The notes: a model not told the origin generated them from the letters alone. A DNA stretch of 64,000 nucleotides from Meloidogyne chitwoodi (GCA_015183035.1 JACZZP010000001.1:2728001-2792000); one strand, 5' to 3'. Positions 13,701 to 24,242 are shown, counted from the first letter of the stretch. Program-made: numbers and translations.

Positions 13701-16700
13701 TTCTTTTTTTTTAAAAAGATTGATGTTGAAAGTGGACAACAAAGAATAATATTAGCAGCAGAACAACCATCTCTTGTTGAAAATTCGGTTTTTTTCTTTT
13801 AATTTTTATTTTAAAAAATAATTTTTTTTAGAAAACATTAACACCTCCAAAAATCTCACAAATTGGAATTATTGGAAATTTTATTGAAAAGGTTTTTTTT
13901 ATATTATTTTAATTAAATTTAAGTTAAATTTTTCAAGTTAATTTACCCAAAATTTCGTTATATTTGTGATTTTTATCCTTTAATGTTCTTTTTGGATATT
14001 TTTTGTATGTTAATAATTGCATTTGGATATTCTTCTTTTGGTGAAGGTGGAACTGGTGATGTTGTTAGTGATATTAAGGTTTTCTTTAAATTTTCTGTAA
14101 AAATGGGTATAAGAGAGACACTTGAGAATCACTAAATTATATTATTTGGGTGGACTCCCTCAAGTTTAAATAAATATTTTTTTTGTGCATATTCTCGGTC
14201 ATTTGCGGGCCGATTTAGACTTTCTCTCTTTTTTTTATTTCTTTTTTTTTCTTTGATTTATTTAAGTTAAATATTATTTTGGGAATAATTGGCCCGCTAA
14301 TATCCTCGGCTGTGTACCCTATTTTTAATTTAAATAATTAATAATTTAAATAATTAATTTAAAAGAGTAATAGAATACCAATAACACTTGTTGTAATAAT
14401 TCTTGTTCAATCTTTAATGATTGTTTTGGACAGAGGACTTTACTTAAGAAAAGCAGTTGTTGCAAAATTGGTGTATCATTTGCTTACATTAATTATTGTA
14501 CATGTTTGGATATTTTTTATTCTTCCTTTATTTACACAAAAGTTTGTTTATTTTTTGACTTTTTGACCTTAAAAATAATTTAAAAAAAATAATTAAAAAA
14601 TTTAAAATAAATTTTATATAGAGAAGCTTATACAAATGGAGTAGCAAGATTTTTATATTATATCAAATGCATTTATTTTTTAATTTCTGCTTGGCAAATA
14701 AGAAATGGTTATCCTTCTCTTTGTATTGGAAATTTGCTTACACACTCTTATGGTCTAATAAATATGGTTTTGTTTAAAATGTTTGTTTTTGTATTTTTTT
14801 TTATTTTTCTGATATTTGATTGAAAACACAACAAAAATTCTGGGGTTTTTTCTATGTTTTATTAAAATTATGGTTTTGTTTGTTTTATTAAAATTCTGGT
14901 TTTTGTGTTTGTTTTATTAAAATTATGGTTTTTGTTTGTTTTATTAAAATTCTGGTTTTAAATAAATTTTTCTGGTTTTTAAAATTTAATTTCACAGATT
15001 TATGATGATTCCTTTTGTGTTTGAACTTCGAACGGCTATTGATTGGGTATTTTTTAATTTTTAAACTTTTGAAAATATTTTTTAATTTTTAAAAAGACTT
15101 GGACAGACACTTCAATGCCAATTTTTGATTTTTTTAATATGGAGAATTTTTATGCAGTTGTTTATAATTTAAAATGTGCTAGAAAATTTGAAGAAGCATT
15201 TCCTGCTCCACGTGGTGAACCTAAAGGGACTGTTATTAAGGTTTTCTTTTTTATTATTATTTTTTATGGGGGAATTTTGAACATTTTGGATTATTTTTAA
15301 TTTTTATATTCCTTTTAAAAAATATATTTTAGTATTTGATGGGTTTACCTTTAATTTTAATAATGATTTTACTTGTATGGTCACCTATTATTGCATTTGC
15401 ATTAATTAATACAATTGGAAATATTTCACCACCAGAAAGTGCAATTATGACTGTTACACTTGAAGGATTTCCTGTTTGTTAAAATTAAATTTTTTTTTAA
15501 TTTATTTTTATTTTCAGCCTCTTTATAAAATGGAAGCAAAAGGTTTAGGATTAATGGCAATAAATCAAGGAGAATATAATACTTTAATTAGCAATTTTTC
15601 TGATATAAATGGACGTGAGTCTGAATTAAATACTGATGTTGTTGATAGAACAAGAAAAGCTTCTGCTTATATTACACAATATACAGCTAAGGATATTCTG
15701 GTAAATAATACATTTTTATAATATTAAAAATACAAATTCTGATTTTATTAATTCTGATTTTTGTATTTTTAAACCAACTGATTTTAATATTTTTGTATTT
15801 TTGCGCAAAAATTCTGATTTTTAATTTTTTAAATTCTGATTTTTGTATTTTTTTTAAATTAAGATTCTGATTTTTATAAATCAGAAGTTGTATTTTATGT
15901 TTGTTATTTGAATGATTTTAAAAAGGCTAAAATTCTGATTTTTCTTTTATATTTTTTTTCTTTTTTTAGAGAGTCAAATTTCGTCCAGAATCAGAAACTT
16001 TTTGGCAAATTTCTCCAGTTTCTCTCGTTGCTTTTCGTGACTTTTTGCAAAATAATAATACTGGAAATTTAGAATTAAGTTTTAATTTTGAATTTAAAAG
16101 ACCACAAGAAGGAAAAAAAGAGCCACAAATACATTCTTTTACACAAAAGGCAAAAATTCAAGGAAGTGAATTATTAGATGCTATTGATAATCGTTCACAT
16201 TGGGTAAATTAAAATTATTTTTTTTTAGTTTTTTTAGTTTCAAGTTTTAAATGCTCTCCCCACATATTTGGTAATTCCTAGTGAAGGAGAAGTTCAAATT
16301 GCAAAATTATTACAAAGGGCTGCTGAAAGGAGAATTAGTAGTAATTCAATGTCTAATATTACAAGGACTTTTAATCATTGGAAAATGAGATTAGTTGAAA
16401 TTCCGGTAATTTTTTTTTTGAATTTTTTAAATTTTTTCAGACTTCAAATTCAACTTATTGGCTTAGTCAAATGGAATTTAACGAAAATATTACAAAACTT
16501 ACAGCAATTCCAGCAGCTGAATTAATTGAATATGGAGGAAGAGATTTAAATTATACTGAATTTTTGGCTTTGGTAGACAGAGTTTTTCCTTCATGGTTAA
16601 ATAGTTACGTTCAAGGAGGGTAAATAAATAAATTAATTTTGATTTTAAAAATAGCCTAGAAAAAATCAGAATTTTAATAAAACAAACACAAACATCAGAA

Positions 16701-17436
16701 TTTTAATAAAACAAGCACAAAAATCAGAATTTTAATAAAACAAACACAAAAATCAGAATTTTATAAAACAAACACAAAAACCAGAATTTTAATAAAACAA
16801 ATACAAAAATCAGAATTTTAATAAAACAAACAGCTAAAAAACAGAATTTTATTAAAACAAACACAAAAATCAGGATTTAAATAAAACAAACACAAAAATC
16901 AGAATTTTAATAAAACAAACACAAAAATCAGAATTTTAATAAAACAAACATTTAAAAAATCAGAATTTAATAAAAATAAATATTTCAGAATTGTTTTAAT
17001 GTATGCTGGAATTGTTTTGTTTGTTGGACGTTTAATTCGCGGTTTTGTATCTTCTCAACCTTTAGATGTTATTATTAATGAAATACCAAATCCTGATCAT
17101 TTATTAAAAATATGTCTAGATATTTATTTGGTTAGAGAAGCTAGAGATTTTATTTTAGAACAGGTTTTTTTAATTTATTTAATTAATTATTTTTTAATTT
17201 TATTTTTTTTAATTTATTTTTTAATTTTATTTTATTAATTTATTTTTTTTTATTTTTAAAATTTATTTAATTTAAAATAATTAAATAAATTCTCTAAATT
17301 AAAAAAAAAATATTATTTTTTAATTAATTTAATATATCTTTTAATTTTATAGGATCTCTTTGCCAAATTAATTTTCCTTTTCCGTTCACCACAAACATTG
17401 ATTAGATGGACAAGATATAAAACAAAGCCCGAATAA
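1708..17436 (+). CDS. pezo-1: Piezo mechanosensitive ion channel, complete gene
   Basis: Piezo forms a trimeric plasma-membrane cation channel opened by membrane tension. About 44 exons sum to roughly 2,380 residues, close to the size of other nematode Piezos. The start at 1708 has an in-frame stop two codons upstream. Landmarks: repeated blade membrane segments from 1940 on ([24 protein letters not shown] at 3141); a glycosylatable loop at 6850; the charged beam-like helix at 9865-10048; WKYF-free blade repeats to 12943; the anchor-type segment with VPFVFELR-like [16 protein letters not shown] at 15000; the extracellular cap from about 15520 to 16620; the last pore helix [16 protein letters not shown] at 16999; and the conserved C-terminal domain ending [18 protein letters not shown] at 17436. 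One junction is unsettled: between 5610-5763 and about 6124 the only frame-keeping pair I found is the weak donor GTGAAG with acceptor CTCTTCAG. Introns hold tRNA-like sequences, hairpins and minisatellites. Confidence 0.95.
2227..2297 (-). pseudogene. tRNA-like sequence in pezo-1 intron
   Basis: Read on the minus strand, this has a B box (GGTTCGATGC) and a weak A-box-like segment at tRNA spacing. The acceptor stem does not pair, so it is a tRNA-derived relic or SINE head rather than a working tRNA. It is antisense to pezo-1. Confidence 0.5.
4592..4660 (+). pseudogene. tRNA-like sequence (Ser/Leu-type A box) in pezo-1 intron
   Basis: The A box TGGCCGAGTGGTTA is of the class II (Ser/Leu) tRNA type, and the B box GGTTCGATTCC follows at the expected distance. 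The acceptor ends do not pair and there is no proper anticodon stem. It lies in sense orientation in an intron of pezo-1. Confidence 0.6.
5390..5590. repeat. 21-bp minisatellite, ATCAGAATT word
   Basis: About nine tandem copies of a 21-bp unit (AAAAATCAGAATTTTGTTTT type) fill a pezo-1 intron just before the exon at 5609. The core ATCAGAATT is shared with arrays elsewhere in the window. Confidence 0.85.
6390..6830. repeat. Degenerate ATCAGAATT / AATTCTGAT repeat block
   Basis: This pezo-1 intron is made of irregularly spaced copies of ATCAGAATT and its reverse complement in both orientations, so the RNA could fold on itself extensively. Short open frames here are repeat artefacts. Confidence 0.7.
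7041..7090. repeat. Small foldback, CACCCCATTTATTCGCAA family (copy 1)
   Basis: The left arm CACCCCATTTATTCGCAA and right arm TTGCGATTAAATGGGTTG pair around a short A/T loop within a pezo-1 intron. Three further copies lie at 8972, 18861 and 25070. Confidence 0.7.
7691..7720 (-). pseudogene. tRNA T-arm fragment in pezo-1 intron
   Basis: Only the B-box half of a tRNA-like sequence (GGTTCGAAC context on the minus strand) is recognisable. It precedes a fuller copy 140 bp downstream in the same intron. Confidence 0.35.
7834..7905 (-). pseudogene. tRNA-like sequence in pezo-1 intron
   Basis: On the minus strand an A-box-like GGTGCAGTGG and a B box with GGTTCGAAACC are separated by about 40 bases, but the stems do not pair well. 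It is antisense to the host gene. Confidence 0.45.
8228..8325. repeat. Imperfect inverted repeat with CTAGAGATCGG arms
   Basis: An 11-nt perfect arm pair, CTAGAGATCGG and CCGATCTCTAG, with further pairing inside (AAATTCAA/TTGAATTT), forms a foldback of about 90 bp in a pezo-1 intron. Confidence 0.55.
8972..9069. repeat. Foldback, CACCCCATTTAT family (copy 2)
   Basis: Arms beginning AAATTTAGGTTTAACACCCC and ending GTGGGTTTACCTAAATTT are imperfectly complementary. This is the most diverged copy, and it sits in a pezo-1 intron. Confidence 0.6.
10174..10298. repeat. Foldback with AAAATGGTCAA ... TTGACCATTTT arms
   Basis: The left arm (AAAATGGTCAAAAGAGACAT) and right arm (ATGTCCCTTGACCATTTT) are inverted copies in a pezo-1 intron. 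Related single arms lie near 11673-11705 and 63913-63938. Confidence 0.6.
10754..10806. repeat. Near-perfect hairpin in pezo-1 intron
   Basis: Arms AAATAAATTTCATCTAAAAA and TTTTTAGATGAAATTTATTT flank a short loop. It would form a stable stem of about 22 bp in the pre-mRNA. Confidence 0.65.
12402..12470 (-). pseudogene. tRNA-like sequence in pezo-1 intron
   Basis: On the minus strand the A box TGGCTAAGTCGGTTGAGCG and a B-box variant GGTTCGGACCC are at tRNA spacing. The acceptor stem is poor. It resembles a decayed tRNA gene or SINE head. Confidence 0.55.
14806..14990. repeat. 28-bp minisatellite in pezo-1 intron (reverse orientation)
   Basis: Four to five copies of a unit containing TTTTATTAAAATTCTGGTTT. 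This is the reverse complement of the unit arrayed at 16650-16985 in the same gene. Confidence 0.75.
15722..15945. repeat. AATTCTGATTTTT repeat block in pezo-1 intron
   Basis: Irregular copies of AATTCTGATTTTT fill the intron between the cap exons at 15518-15701 and 15970-16204. Confidence 0.65.
16650..16985. repeat. 27-28 bp minisatellite in pezo-1 intron (forward orientation)
   Basis: About twelve tandem copies of a unit reading AATCAGAATTTTAATAAAAC plus AAACAC(A). The array lies between the last cap exon and the exon for the final pore helix. Confidence 0.85.
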
Positions 17437-17773
17437 TTTTGAATTTATCTTTTGTATATATTTTAATTATTTTTTTCCATTTTTTGACCTTAAAAAAAAA
17501 GAAAAAAATATTTAAAAATATTTTTTTTTACTAAAACGCTAGCTTAGAATATATATATATTTTTAAAATTAATTTAACCATCGAAAGAAAATGTGTAAAT
17601 TTTATTTTTTAATATTTATTTATTTCTTTGAAAGTATAAAAAATTGTGTATTCTTTTTTCTCAATTTAATTAATTTTATTTTAAATGTTTTTTAATCATT
17701 TTAATTTTTTTAAAATTAATTAATTAAATTTTTTAGATAATTTATATTATTTATTATTAAAAAAAAAATAAAA

Positions 17774-19243
17774 ATGTCAACGAGTGGAAGGCTTGGTTTT
17801 GGTGATATTGTGCCGAAAAGTGCTCTTGTGTCTGAGTGGGATACTTCAAAAAATGAGGTTTTATTTTTAATTATTTATTTTTTATTTTTAGATTAATTTT
17901 AAAAAGTTGTCATTTAGAGTCTCACCCATTTTTATAAATAAATTTTAAATGATTAAAAGTCTGGGGCCATTAGAGTCTTAAATTCAAAATTTATTGTTTA
18001 CGGAAAATTACGAATAAGTTTTGGAGACTCTGAACGTCCTTTTAAAGAATAATGGTTGAGACTCTACTGTCTTTTTTAAAACTTTACTTTTCAAGTATTT
18101 GGATGAAGGCTATTATTGCGAAATTCGAAATAGTTGGGACGGAAAAAATTTTTCTGGAAAGCATGGACCAATAAAAATTGCAATGAAATGGCATTTTGAG
18201 AGAATGATGGGAAGACCACACAAACGAGTAATTCGAGTTAAAATTAATGCTCCTTTTATTGATGAGGATGAACCGCCCAGTGAAATGGCTGGTATTTGCA
18301 CTGATTTGTGGAATTATGAGTGTGTGGAACTCTTTTTTGCTAATAATAAGGGACATTATACTGAGGTTTATTTTCTTTTTAATTTAGGGTCAGTAGAGTC
18401 TGAAATTTTTTTAATTAAAAATAAATTATTTGATTTTTTGACATTTGAGTCTTGGGGTAATTTTAGTACAAATTGTTTTTTTGAGTCTGAGACTCTAGTT
18501 GACTGTTCACGACTCTAAAGTAACTTTTAATATTTAAGGTTGAAGTAGGCCCGCATGGTCATTGGCTTGTTCTTCTACACAAAGGATATAGAGAATGTAT
18601 TAATAAAGGAGAAGATTTGCAATTAGAAGCTGTAAATGAATGGAAAGGTTCTGAATGGAATTGTATGGTGGAAATACCTTTGGCTTATTTACCTGCAAGT
18701 GAGAAGGTTTTTTTAAAATAAAATTGAGATTTTTAAGAGAATTCTTTTTTTAAGACTCAAATGGTCTTTTTAAATTTAAGTTTAGTGTAGGCCAAGTTAG
18801 ACTCATCTGTCTCCCTCCTACAAGAGTATTTTAAATTACTTTCTAATTTGGGAACATTAGTTTATGTATATACACCCCATTTATTCGCAAAAAGAAAATG
18901 GTCATTTTTGCGCTTTTAAAATATTTTCTTGCGAATAAATGGGGTGTATACATAAACCTATAAGCTTTAAAACTTACTGAATATTTTAAATATCTTCTCC
19001 GATTTATATTTAGATATAACCAAATTTAATGCTTACGCAATACATGGAATAGGAAATGACAGACATTTTGAGTCTTTATATAAAGTTAGTGATGGAATTA
19101 CTACAATAGAACCAGATTTTCACAAATTAGAATATTTTGGTAATATTGATACAAGAAGAATAATTCCTTCAGATTATAATAGACAACCTTTTGATGATAT
19201 GAAATATGGAAATTTGTGGGCAGATGGACTTAAAGAAGAATAA
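17774..19243 (+). CDS. UPF0462 family protein (C4orf33-like)
   Basis: Four exons (17774-17857, 18096-18365, 18539-18698, 19014-19243) join exactly in frame to 247 residues. The family has no settled function and lies in the cytosol in vertebrates. Shared motifs include NSWDGKNF near residue 41, APFIDEDEPP, GICTDLWNYECVELFF, VEVGPHGHWLVLL and the block ITKFNAYAIHG, with LEYFGNID near the C terminus. The donor of exon 3 is GTGAGA inside what would otherwise read ASEK; this choice restores the family motif. The gene starts 337 bp after pezo-1 on the same strand. The first 28 residues extend beyond the human protein. Confidence 0.88.
18861..18957. repeat. Foldback, CACCCCATTTATTCGCAA family (copy 3, best preserved)
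   Basis: Arms TATACACCCCATTTATTCGC and GCGAATAAATGGGGTGTATA are perfectly complementary, with further pairing outside (TTTATGTA/TACATAAA). The loop is about 40 bp. It lies in intron 3 of the UPF0462 gene. Confidence 0.85.
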
Positions 19244-19777
19244 TAATTTGTTTTTATACTCTAATGTACAAAAAGTGTAATTTTTAACTGCAAGTTTTAT
19301 ATTTATTTTTCTCTTTCTTGCATAGATTTATTTTAGTTTCTTTCTTTTTTGAAAATTGTCTCTTTATTAATCTACACTCTCTGACTACATGGCTGCGCTG
19401 CTTAGCTTGTTGTCTGACACTAAAAGAAATTAAAAAGAGGAAAAAAGAGAGAGAGTGTGTGTAAGAGACATTTTTCTCTTCTTTGCATTCCGGAAATAGA
19501 CAAAGTATAAACGCAAAGGAAAATAGACAGAATAAAAGTTAAAGAGACTAAAATATCTTTAACTTTCTAACAACTAAAAAGTTTATTTATTTAGAGTCTC
19601 ATTTAGAGTATACCCATATTTTTTTATTGTTTGCAGTTTAAAATTGCACAGACATTTTGTTGTTGTTTATTTTATTTTAAAAATTATTTTATATTTTTAT
19701 TTTTCTTCATTTTATGTGTTTATTTTACTTTATTTTTTTCATCTTTTTTATTTTAATTTTTAAAAATTCCTTCAAAG
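19244..19777. other. Spacer between UPF0462 gene and rpoa-12
   Basis: These 534 bp hold a purine-rich GAGAGAGAGTGTGTGT stretch near 19450 and T-rich DNA before the next start. No gene, RNA or clear regulatory motif was seen. Confidence 0.4.
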
Positions 19778-20161
19778 ATGTTTCAACAAAACAATGATTT
19801 TTGCACTGTTTGTGGTACAATATTACCTTTGCCTGAATTAATGCCTTCTACTGTTCAGTGTGCTTTGTGTAAAAATAAATGGCCAGCTAAAAGTTTGTTT
19901 TTTAAATTTAAATTAATTTTTTTTTTTAAAGTTGATCAACAACGTAATACATTTAATTATAAAAGAAGTTTTGAGAAAGTTCAACAAGATGAAGACAAAA
20001 ATTTAAATTCAGAAGAGGATGTTACAGTAGAGCATTTATGTCCAAAATGTGATCATAATGTAGCTACTTATACAACACAACAAACTCGATCAGCAGATGA
20101 AGGGCAGACGGTTTTTTATCAATGTGTTAAATGCAAACATAGATGTATTGAATATTCTTGA
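19778..20161 (+). CDS. rpoa-12: RNA polymerase I subunit RPA12 (POLR1H)
   Basis: RPA12 is the TFIIS-like subunit of RNA polymerase I in the nucleolus and supports RNA cleavage and termination. Two exons (19778-19892 and 19932-20161) give 114 residues, the usual size. The N-terminal zinc ribbon has CTVC and CALC pairs (residues 9-33). The C-terminal ribbon has CPKC, CVKC and the catalytic-loop signature TRSADEGQTVFYQC, which separates RPA12 from RPB9 and RPC11. The 39-bp intron is a multiple of three without a stop, so an unspliced form would add 13 residues between the two ribbons. Confidence 0.93.
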   Translation: MFQQNNDFCTVCGTILPLPELMPSTVQCALCKNKWPAKSLFFKFKLIFFFKVDQQRNTFNYKRSFEKVQQDEDKNLNSEEDVTVEHLCPKCDHNVATYTTQQTRSADEGQTVFYQCVKCKHRCIEYS

Positions 20162-20806
20162 ATTTTTTTATTTATTTTTGTGCTTTTATAAATAATGTTT
20201 TTTTGTAAAAATATTTTAGACCATTGTTCGAACTGTCTTTAGCCAAAAATTTAGAATTTTTGGCAAAAGGATCAAAAAGTTGTGATTGATCAAAGTTTGG
20301 AGGATTTGATTATCTCTGCTCGAAAATAACCTAATTCAGAAGAGAAAAACAATTTACTGAAGAAAGGAAATGAAGGTTAGAGAAAAATAAAATTAATTTA
20401 AACGTTATTTTGGTCAGAGAACAAGTGTAGCAGAAATAAATTGGTTGAGTAAAGTCTGGTAAGAAATGAAAAAAGAGAAAAAATGTTAAATTAAATTTGT
20501 ATTTTCACTATTTTTGAAGAACATGATTATTTAAATTAAAGAGTTCAAGCAGTACAACATGTTGAAAAAGTTTAAAAAATTTTAATTTATTTTCAAGCCA
20601 GATATCAATGAATTAATCTTCTGTCAAGTCTCTAATGTCCACATTTTCCGGAATTTTTATTTTAGTTTTACATTGAAGGTTAGAGAAAAATAAATTTATA
20701 TGAAAGTATAGTATTTTGGTCAGAGAACATGTCTAATCCATTCTCCAAGATTTTCAGGAGCGTATATCTCGGTTTATTTCTAGCAACTTTTTTTCTTTAA
20801 TAGCTC
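20162..20806. repeat. Degenerate flank of the satellite block
   Basis: Scattered fragments resembling the neighbouring palindromic satellite (for example TTTAGCCAAAAATTTAG and GGTTAGAGAAAAATAAA, present twice) but too decayed to align as full units. No gene was seen. Confidence 0.4.
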
Positions 20807-21240
20807 ATTCGAAAGAGCTTGAAAAGCTAAATCGAATGAACTATGAAGGAAACAGATATGTAGTATAGAAGTCGAGATATGCGCTTCCAAATATCTTGGG
20901 GAGGATATAACGAATTACCCCCAAAACTTTGTTTAAGCATATCTCCTTTAATTTGGGACCTAAATCCACAAATTTTGGGTCAAAGATAGATCAACATATG
21001 GCTTATTATCGTACAAATTTGTTAGTCAATTCGATGCATTTGAGCCGAGATATGGATTAAATAAAATTCTAAGGCATAATTTTGAAAAAAATACCTTAAT
21101 TTTCTTTAATTTAATTTTTAAGCTTTTTTAAATAAAATAGCAATTTAAAATTTGGACTAAATTATGCCCATTAAGTCTAAAAATTTAATTAAATTAAAAT
21201 TACAATTTTTCCACCAGCCATTTTCCTATAAAAAATAAAT

Positions 21241-21320
21241 TTCCACTAGAAGGATTCGAACCTTGGTCATTTTTTTTCATTTCTCCCACAAAAATGAGAG
21301 AATTTCCACTTAACCAAAAA
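21241..21320 (-). pseudogene. tRNA-like sequence inside satellite (block A)
   Basis: A minus-strand B box (GGTTCGAATCC) sits in the A block of the satellite. The A-box half is weak. Its copies move with the satellite. Confidence 0.4.
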
Positions 21321-22642
21321 TATATTTTTCTCCCCTAAATTTTCTCAATATTCAAGAGTCTGTATATCGACTTCTAAACCATCTCTGAAATAAATGAATA
21401 GCTCATTCGATTCAGCTTTTCGAGCTCTTTCGAATGATAACATATTTATCCAAAAATATTTAATTTAAATTATTTAAAAAATTTCAGTAACTTAAACTTC
21501 AAATGGCCATAACTTTTTTTAAAAAAGAATTTTGGGGGAAATTTTTTTGAAAATTTTTGTCTAAAAATTCAAAATAAAATTGTCTAAAATCGTGCGCTTT
21601 TGGATAGTCAATACCATACTTTTGAACCGAGTTATTAGCTCTCGAAGTTCTGGGGGTAATGGACTACCCCAAAACGTTGTTTGATCCCAGCTCAGTTGCT
21701 TTGAGACCTAAATCTATAAAATTTGGGTCAGTGATAATAGATGTACCAAGAGACCATAATCTCACCGGACGGATAATCATTTCGTCTCATTTGGACCGAG
21801 ATATGCGCTTCCAAAAATATTGGGGCGATATAACTCGGGAGCACATATCTCGGTCAAAATAGGCCGAATGGACTTGTTGATGGTACCAACTTTAGACCAT
21901 TGTCTGATCCATCTTTAGCCCAAAATTTAGGATTCTAGGTCCCAAATGAAAGACGCTGTGATCTCTCAAAGTTTTGGAGTAGTCCATTACCCCAGAACTT
22001 CGAGAGCTAATAACTCGGCTCAAAAGTATGGTATTGACTATACAAAAGCGCACGATTTTAGACAATTTATTTTGAATTTTTAGACAAAAATTTTCAAAAA
22101 ATTTTCCCCCAAAATTCTTTTTTAAAAAAAGCTATGGCCATTTGAAGTTTGAGTTACTGAAATTTTTTAAATAATTTAAATTAAATATTTTTGGCCGAGA
22201 TATATATCATTGGAAAGAGCTTGAAAAGCTGAATCGAATGAACTATGAAGAAAACAGATATGTAGTATAGAAGTCGAGATATGCGCTTCCAAAAATCTTG
22301 GTTAGGATATAACTGTTTACCCCCCAAAACTTTGTTTAAACATATCTCCTTTCATTTGAGACCTAAATTCACAAATTTTGGGTCAACGATAGATCAATTA
22401 ATGGCTTATTATCATACAAATTTGTTAGTCAATTGGTTGCTTTTGAGCCGAGATATGGATGAAATAAAATTCTACGGCATAATTTTGAAGAAAAAACCTA
22501 AATTTTCTTTAATTTAAATTTTAAGCTTTTTTAAATAAAATAGCAATTTAAAATTTGGACTAAATTATGCCCATTAAGTCAAGAAATTTAATTAAATTAA
22601 AATTACAATTTTTCCACCAGCCATTTTCCTATAAAAAATAAA

Positions 22643-22722
22643 TTTCCACTAGAAGGATTCGAACCTTGGTCATTTTTTTTCATTCCTCCCACAAAATTGA
22701 GAGAATTTCCACTTAACCAAAA
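22643..22722 (-). pseudogene. tRNA-like sequence inside satellite (second A block)
   Basis: This is a direct copy of the element at 21241-21320, with a few substitutions. Confidence 0.4.
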
Positions 22723-23741
22723 ATATATTTTCCTCCCCTAAATTTTCTCAATAATTCAGAAGACTGTAACTCGACTTCTAAACCATATCTGAAATAAATG
22801 AATAGCTCATTCGATTCAGCTTTTCGAGCTCTTTCGAATGATAACATATTTATCCAAAAATATTTAATTTAAATTATTTAAAAAATTTCAGTAACTCAAA
22901 ATTCAAATGGCCATAACTTTTTTTAAAAAAGAATTTTGGGGGAAAATTTTTAGAAAATTTTTTTCTAAAAATTCAAAATAAAATTGTCTAAAATCGTGCG
23001 CTTTTGGATAGTCAATACCATACTTTTGAGCCGAGTAATACGCTCTCGAAGTTCTGGGGGTAATGGACTACCCAAAACGTTGTTTGATCTCAGCTCAGTT
23101 GCTTTGAGACCTAAATCTATAAAATTTGGGTCAGTGATAATAGATGTACCAAGAGACCATAATCTCACCGGACGGATAATCATTTCGTCTCATTTGGACC
23201 GAGATATGCGCTTCCAAAAATATTGGGGCGATATAACTCGGGAGCACATATCTCGGTCAAAATAGGCCGAATGGACTTGTTGATGGTACCAACTTTAGAC
23301 CATTGTCTGATCCATCTTTAGCCCAAAATTTAGGATTCTAGGTCCCAAATGAAAGACGCTGTGATCTCTCAAGGTTTTGGGGTGATCTATTACCCCCAGA
23401 ACTTCGAGAGCGTATTACTCGGCTCAAAAGTATGGTATTGACTATCTAAAAGCGCACGATTTTAGACAATTTTATTTTGAATTTTTAGACAAAAATTTTC
23501 AAAAAAATTTCCCCCAAAATTCTTTTTTAAAAAAAGTTATGGCCATTTGAATTTTGAGTTATGAAATTTTTTAAATAATTTAAATTAAACATTTTTGGCC
23601 GTGATATATATCATTGGAAAGAGCTTGAAAAACTGAATCGAATGAGCTATTCATTTATTTCAGATATGGTTTAGAAGTCGAGTTACAGACTCTTGAATAT
23701 TGAGAAAATTTAGGGGAGAATAAATATATTTTTGGTTAAGT

Positions 23742-23815
23742 GGAAATTCTCTCATTTTTGTGGGAGAAATGAAAAAAAATGACCAAGGTTCGAATCCTTC
23801 TCGTGGAAATTTATT
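23742..23815 (+). pseudogene. tRNA-like sequence inside satellite (inverted A block)
   Basis: This is the inverted copy of the same element, now on the plus strand with GGTTCGAATCC readable directly. Confidence 0.4.
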
Positions 23816-24242
23816 TTTTATAGGAAAATGGCTGGTGGAAAAATTGTAATTTTAATTTAATTAAATTTTTAGACTTAATGGGCATAATTTAGTCCAAATT
23901 TTAAATTGCTATTTTATTTAAAAAAGCTTAAAAATTAAATTAAAGAAAATTAAGGTATTTTTTTCAAAATTATGCCTTAGAATTTTATTTAATCCATATC
24001 TCGGCTCAAATGCATCGAATTGACTAACAAATTTGTACGATAATAAGCCATATGTTGATCTATCTTTGACCCAAAATTTGTGGATTTAGGTCCCAAATTA
24101 AAGGAGATATGCTTAAACAAAGTTTTGGGGGTAATTCGTTATATCCTCCCCAAGATATTTGGAAGCGCATATCTCGACTTCTATACTACATATCTGTTTC
24201 CTTCATAGTTCATTCGATTTAGCTTTTCAAGCTCTTTCGAAT

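Larger units (their letters stand above)
20807..24242. repeat. Large nested inverted/tandem satellite, about 3.4 kb
   Basis: The first 880 bp (20807 to about 21690) return as a near-perfect reverse complement at about 23385-24242. Between them, a unit of about 1.4 kb starting at 20807 is repeated directly from about 22209. Each unit carries an inner inverted pair (21500-21675 with 21985-22170; 22900-23080 with 23385-23575). The order is A B C B' A B C B' A'. Inside the blocks an ancestral subunit of about 150-190 bp can be seen, marked by GAGATATG and CCCCCAAAAC. Open frames at 21659 and 22984 are identical copies of repeat sequence, not genes. Confidence 0.9.

Noticed and set aside
16650..16985. 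CRISPR-like array (repeat unit with spacers)
   Set aside because: Units are contiguous without unique spacers, and the array is in an intron of a nematode gene; it is a minisatellite.
21659..23265. Open frames at 21659-21862 and 22984-23265 with identical peptides
   Set aside because: They are copies of the same satellite block; identity comes from recent duplication, and the peptide has no family resemblance.
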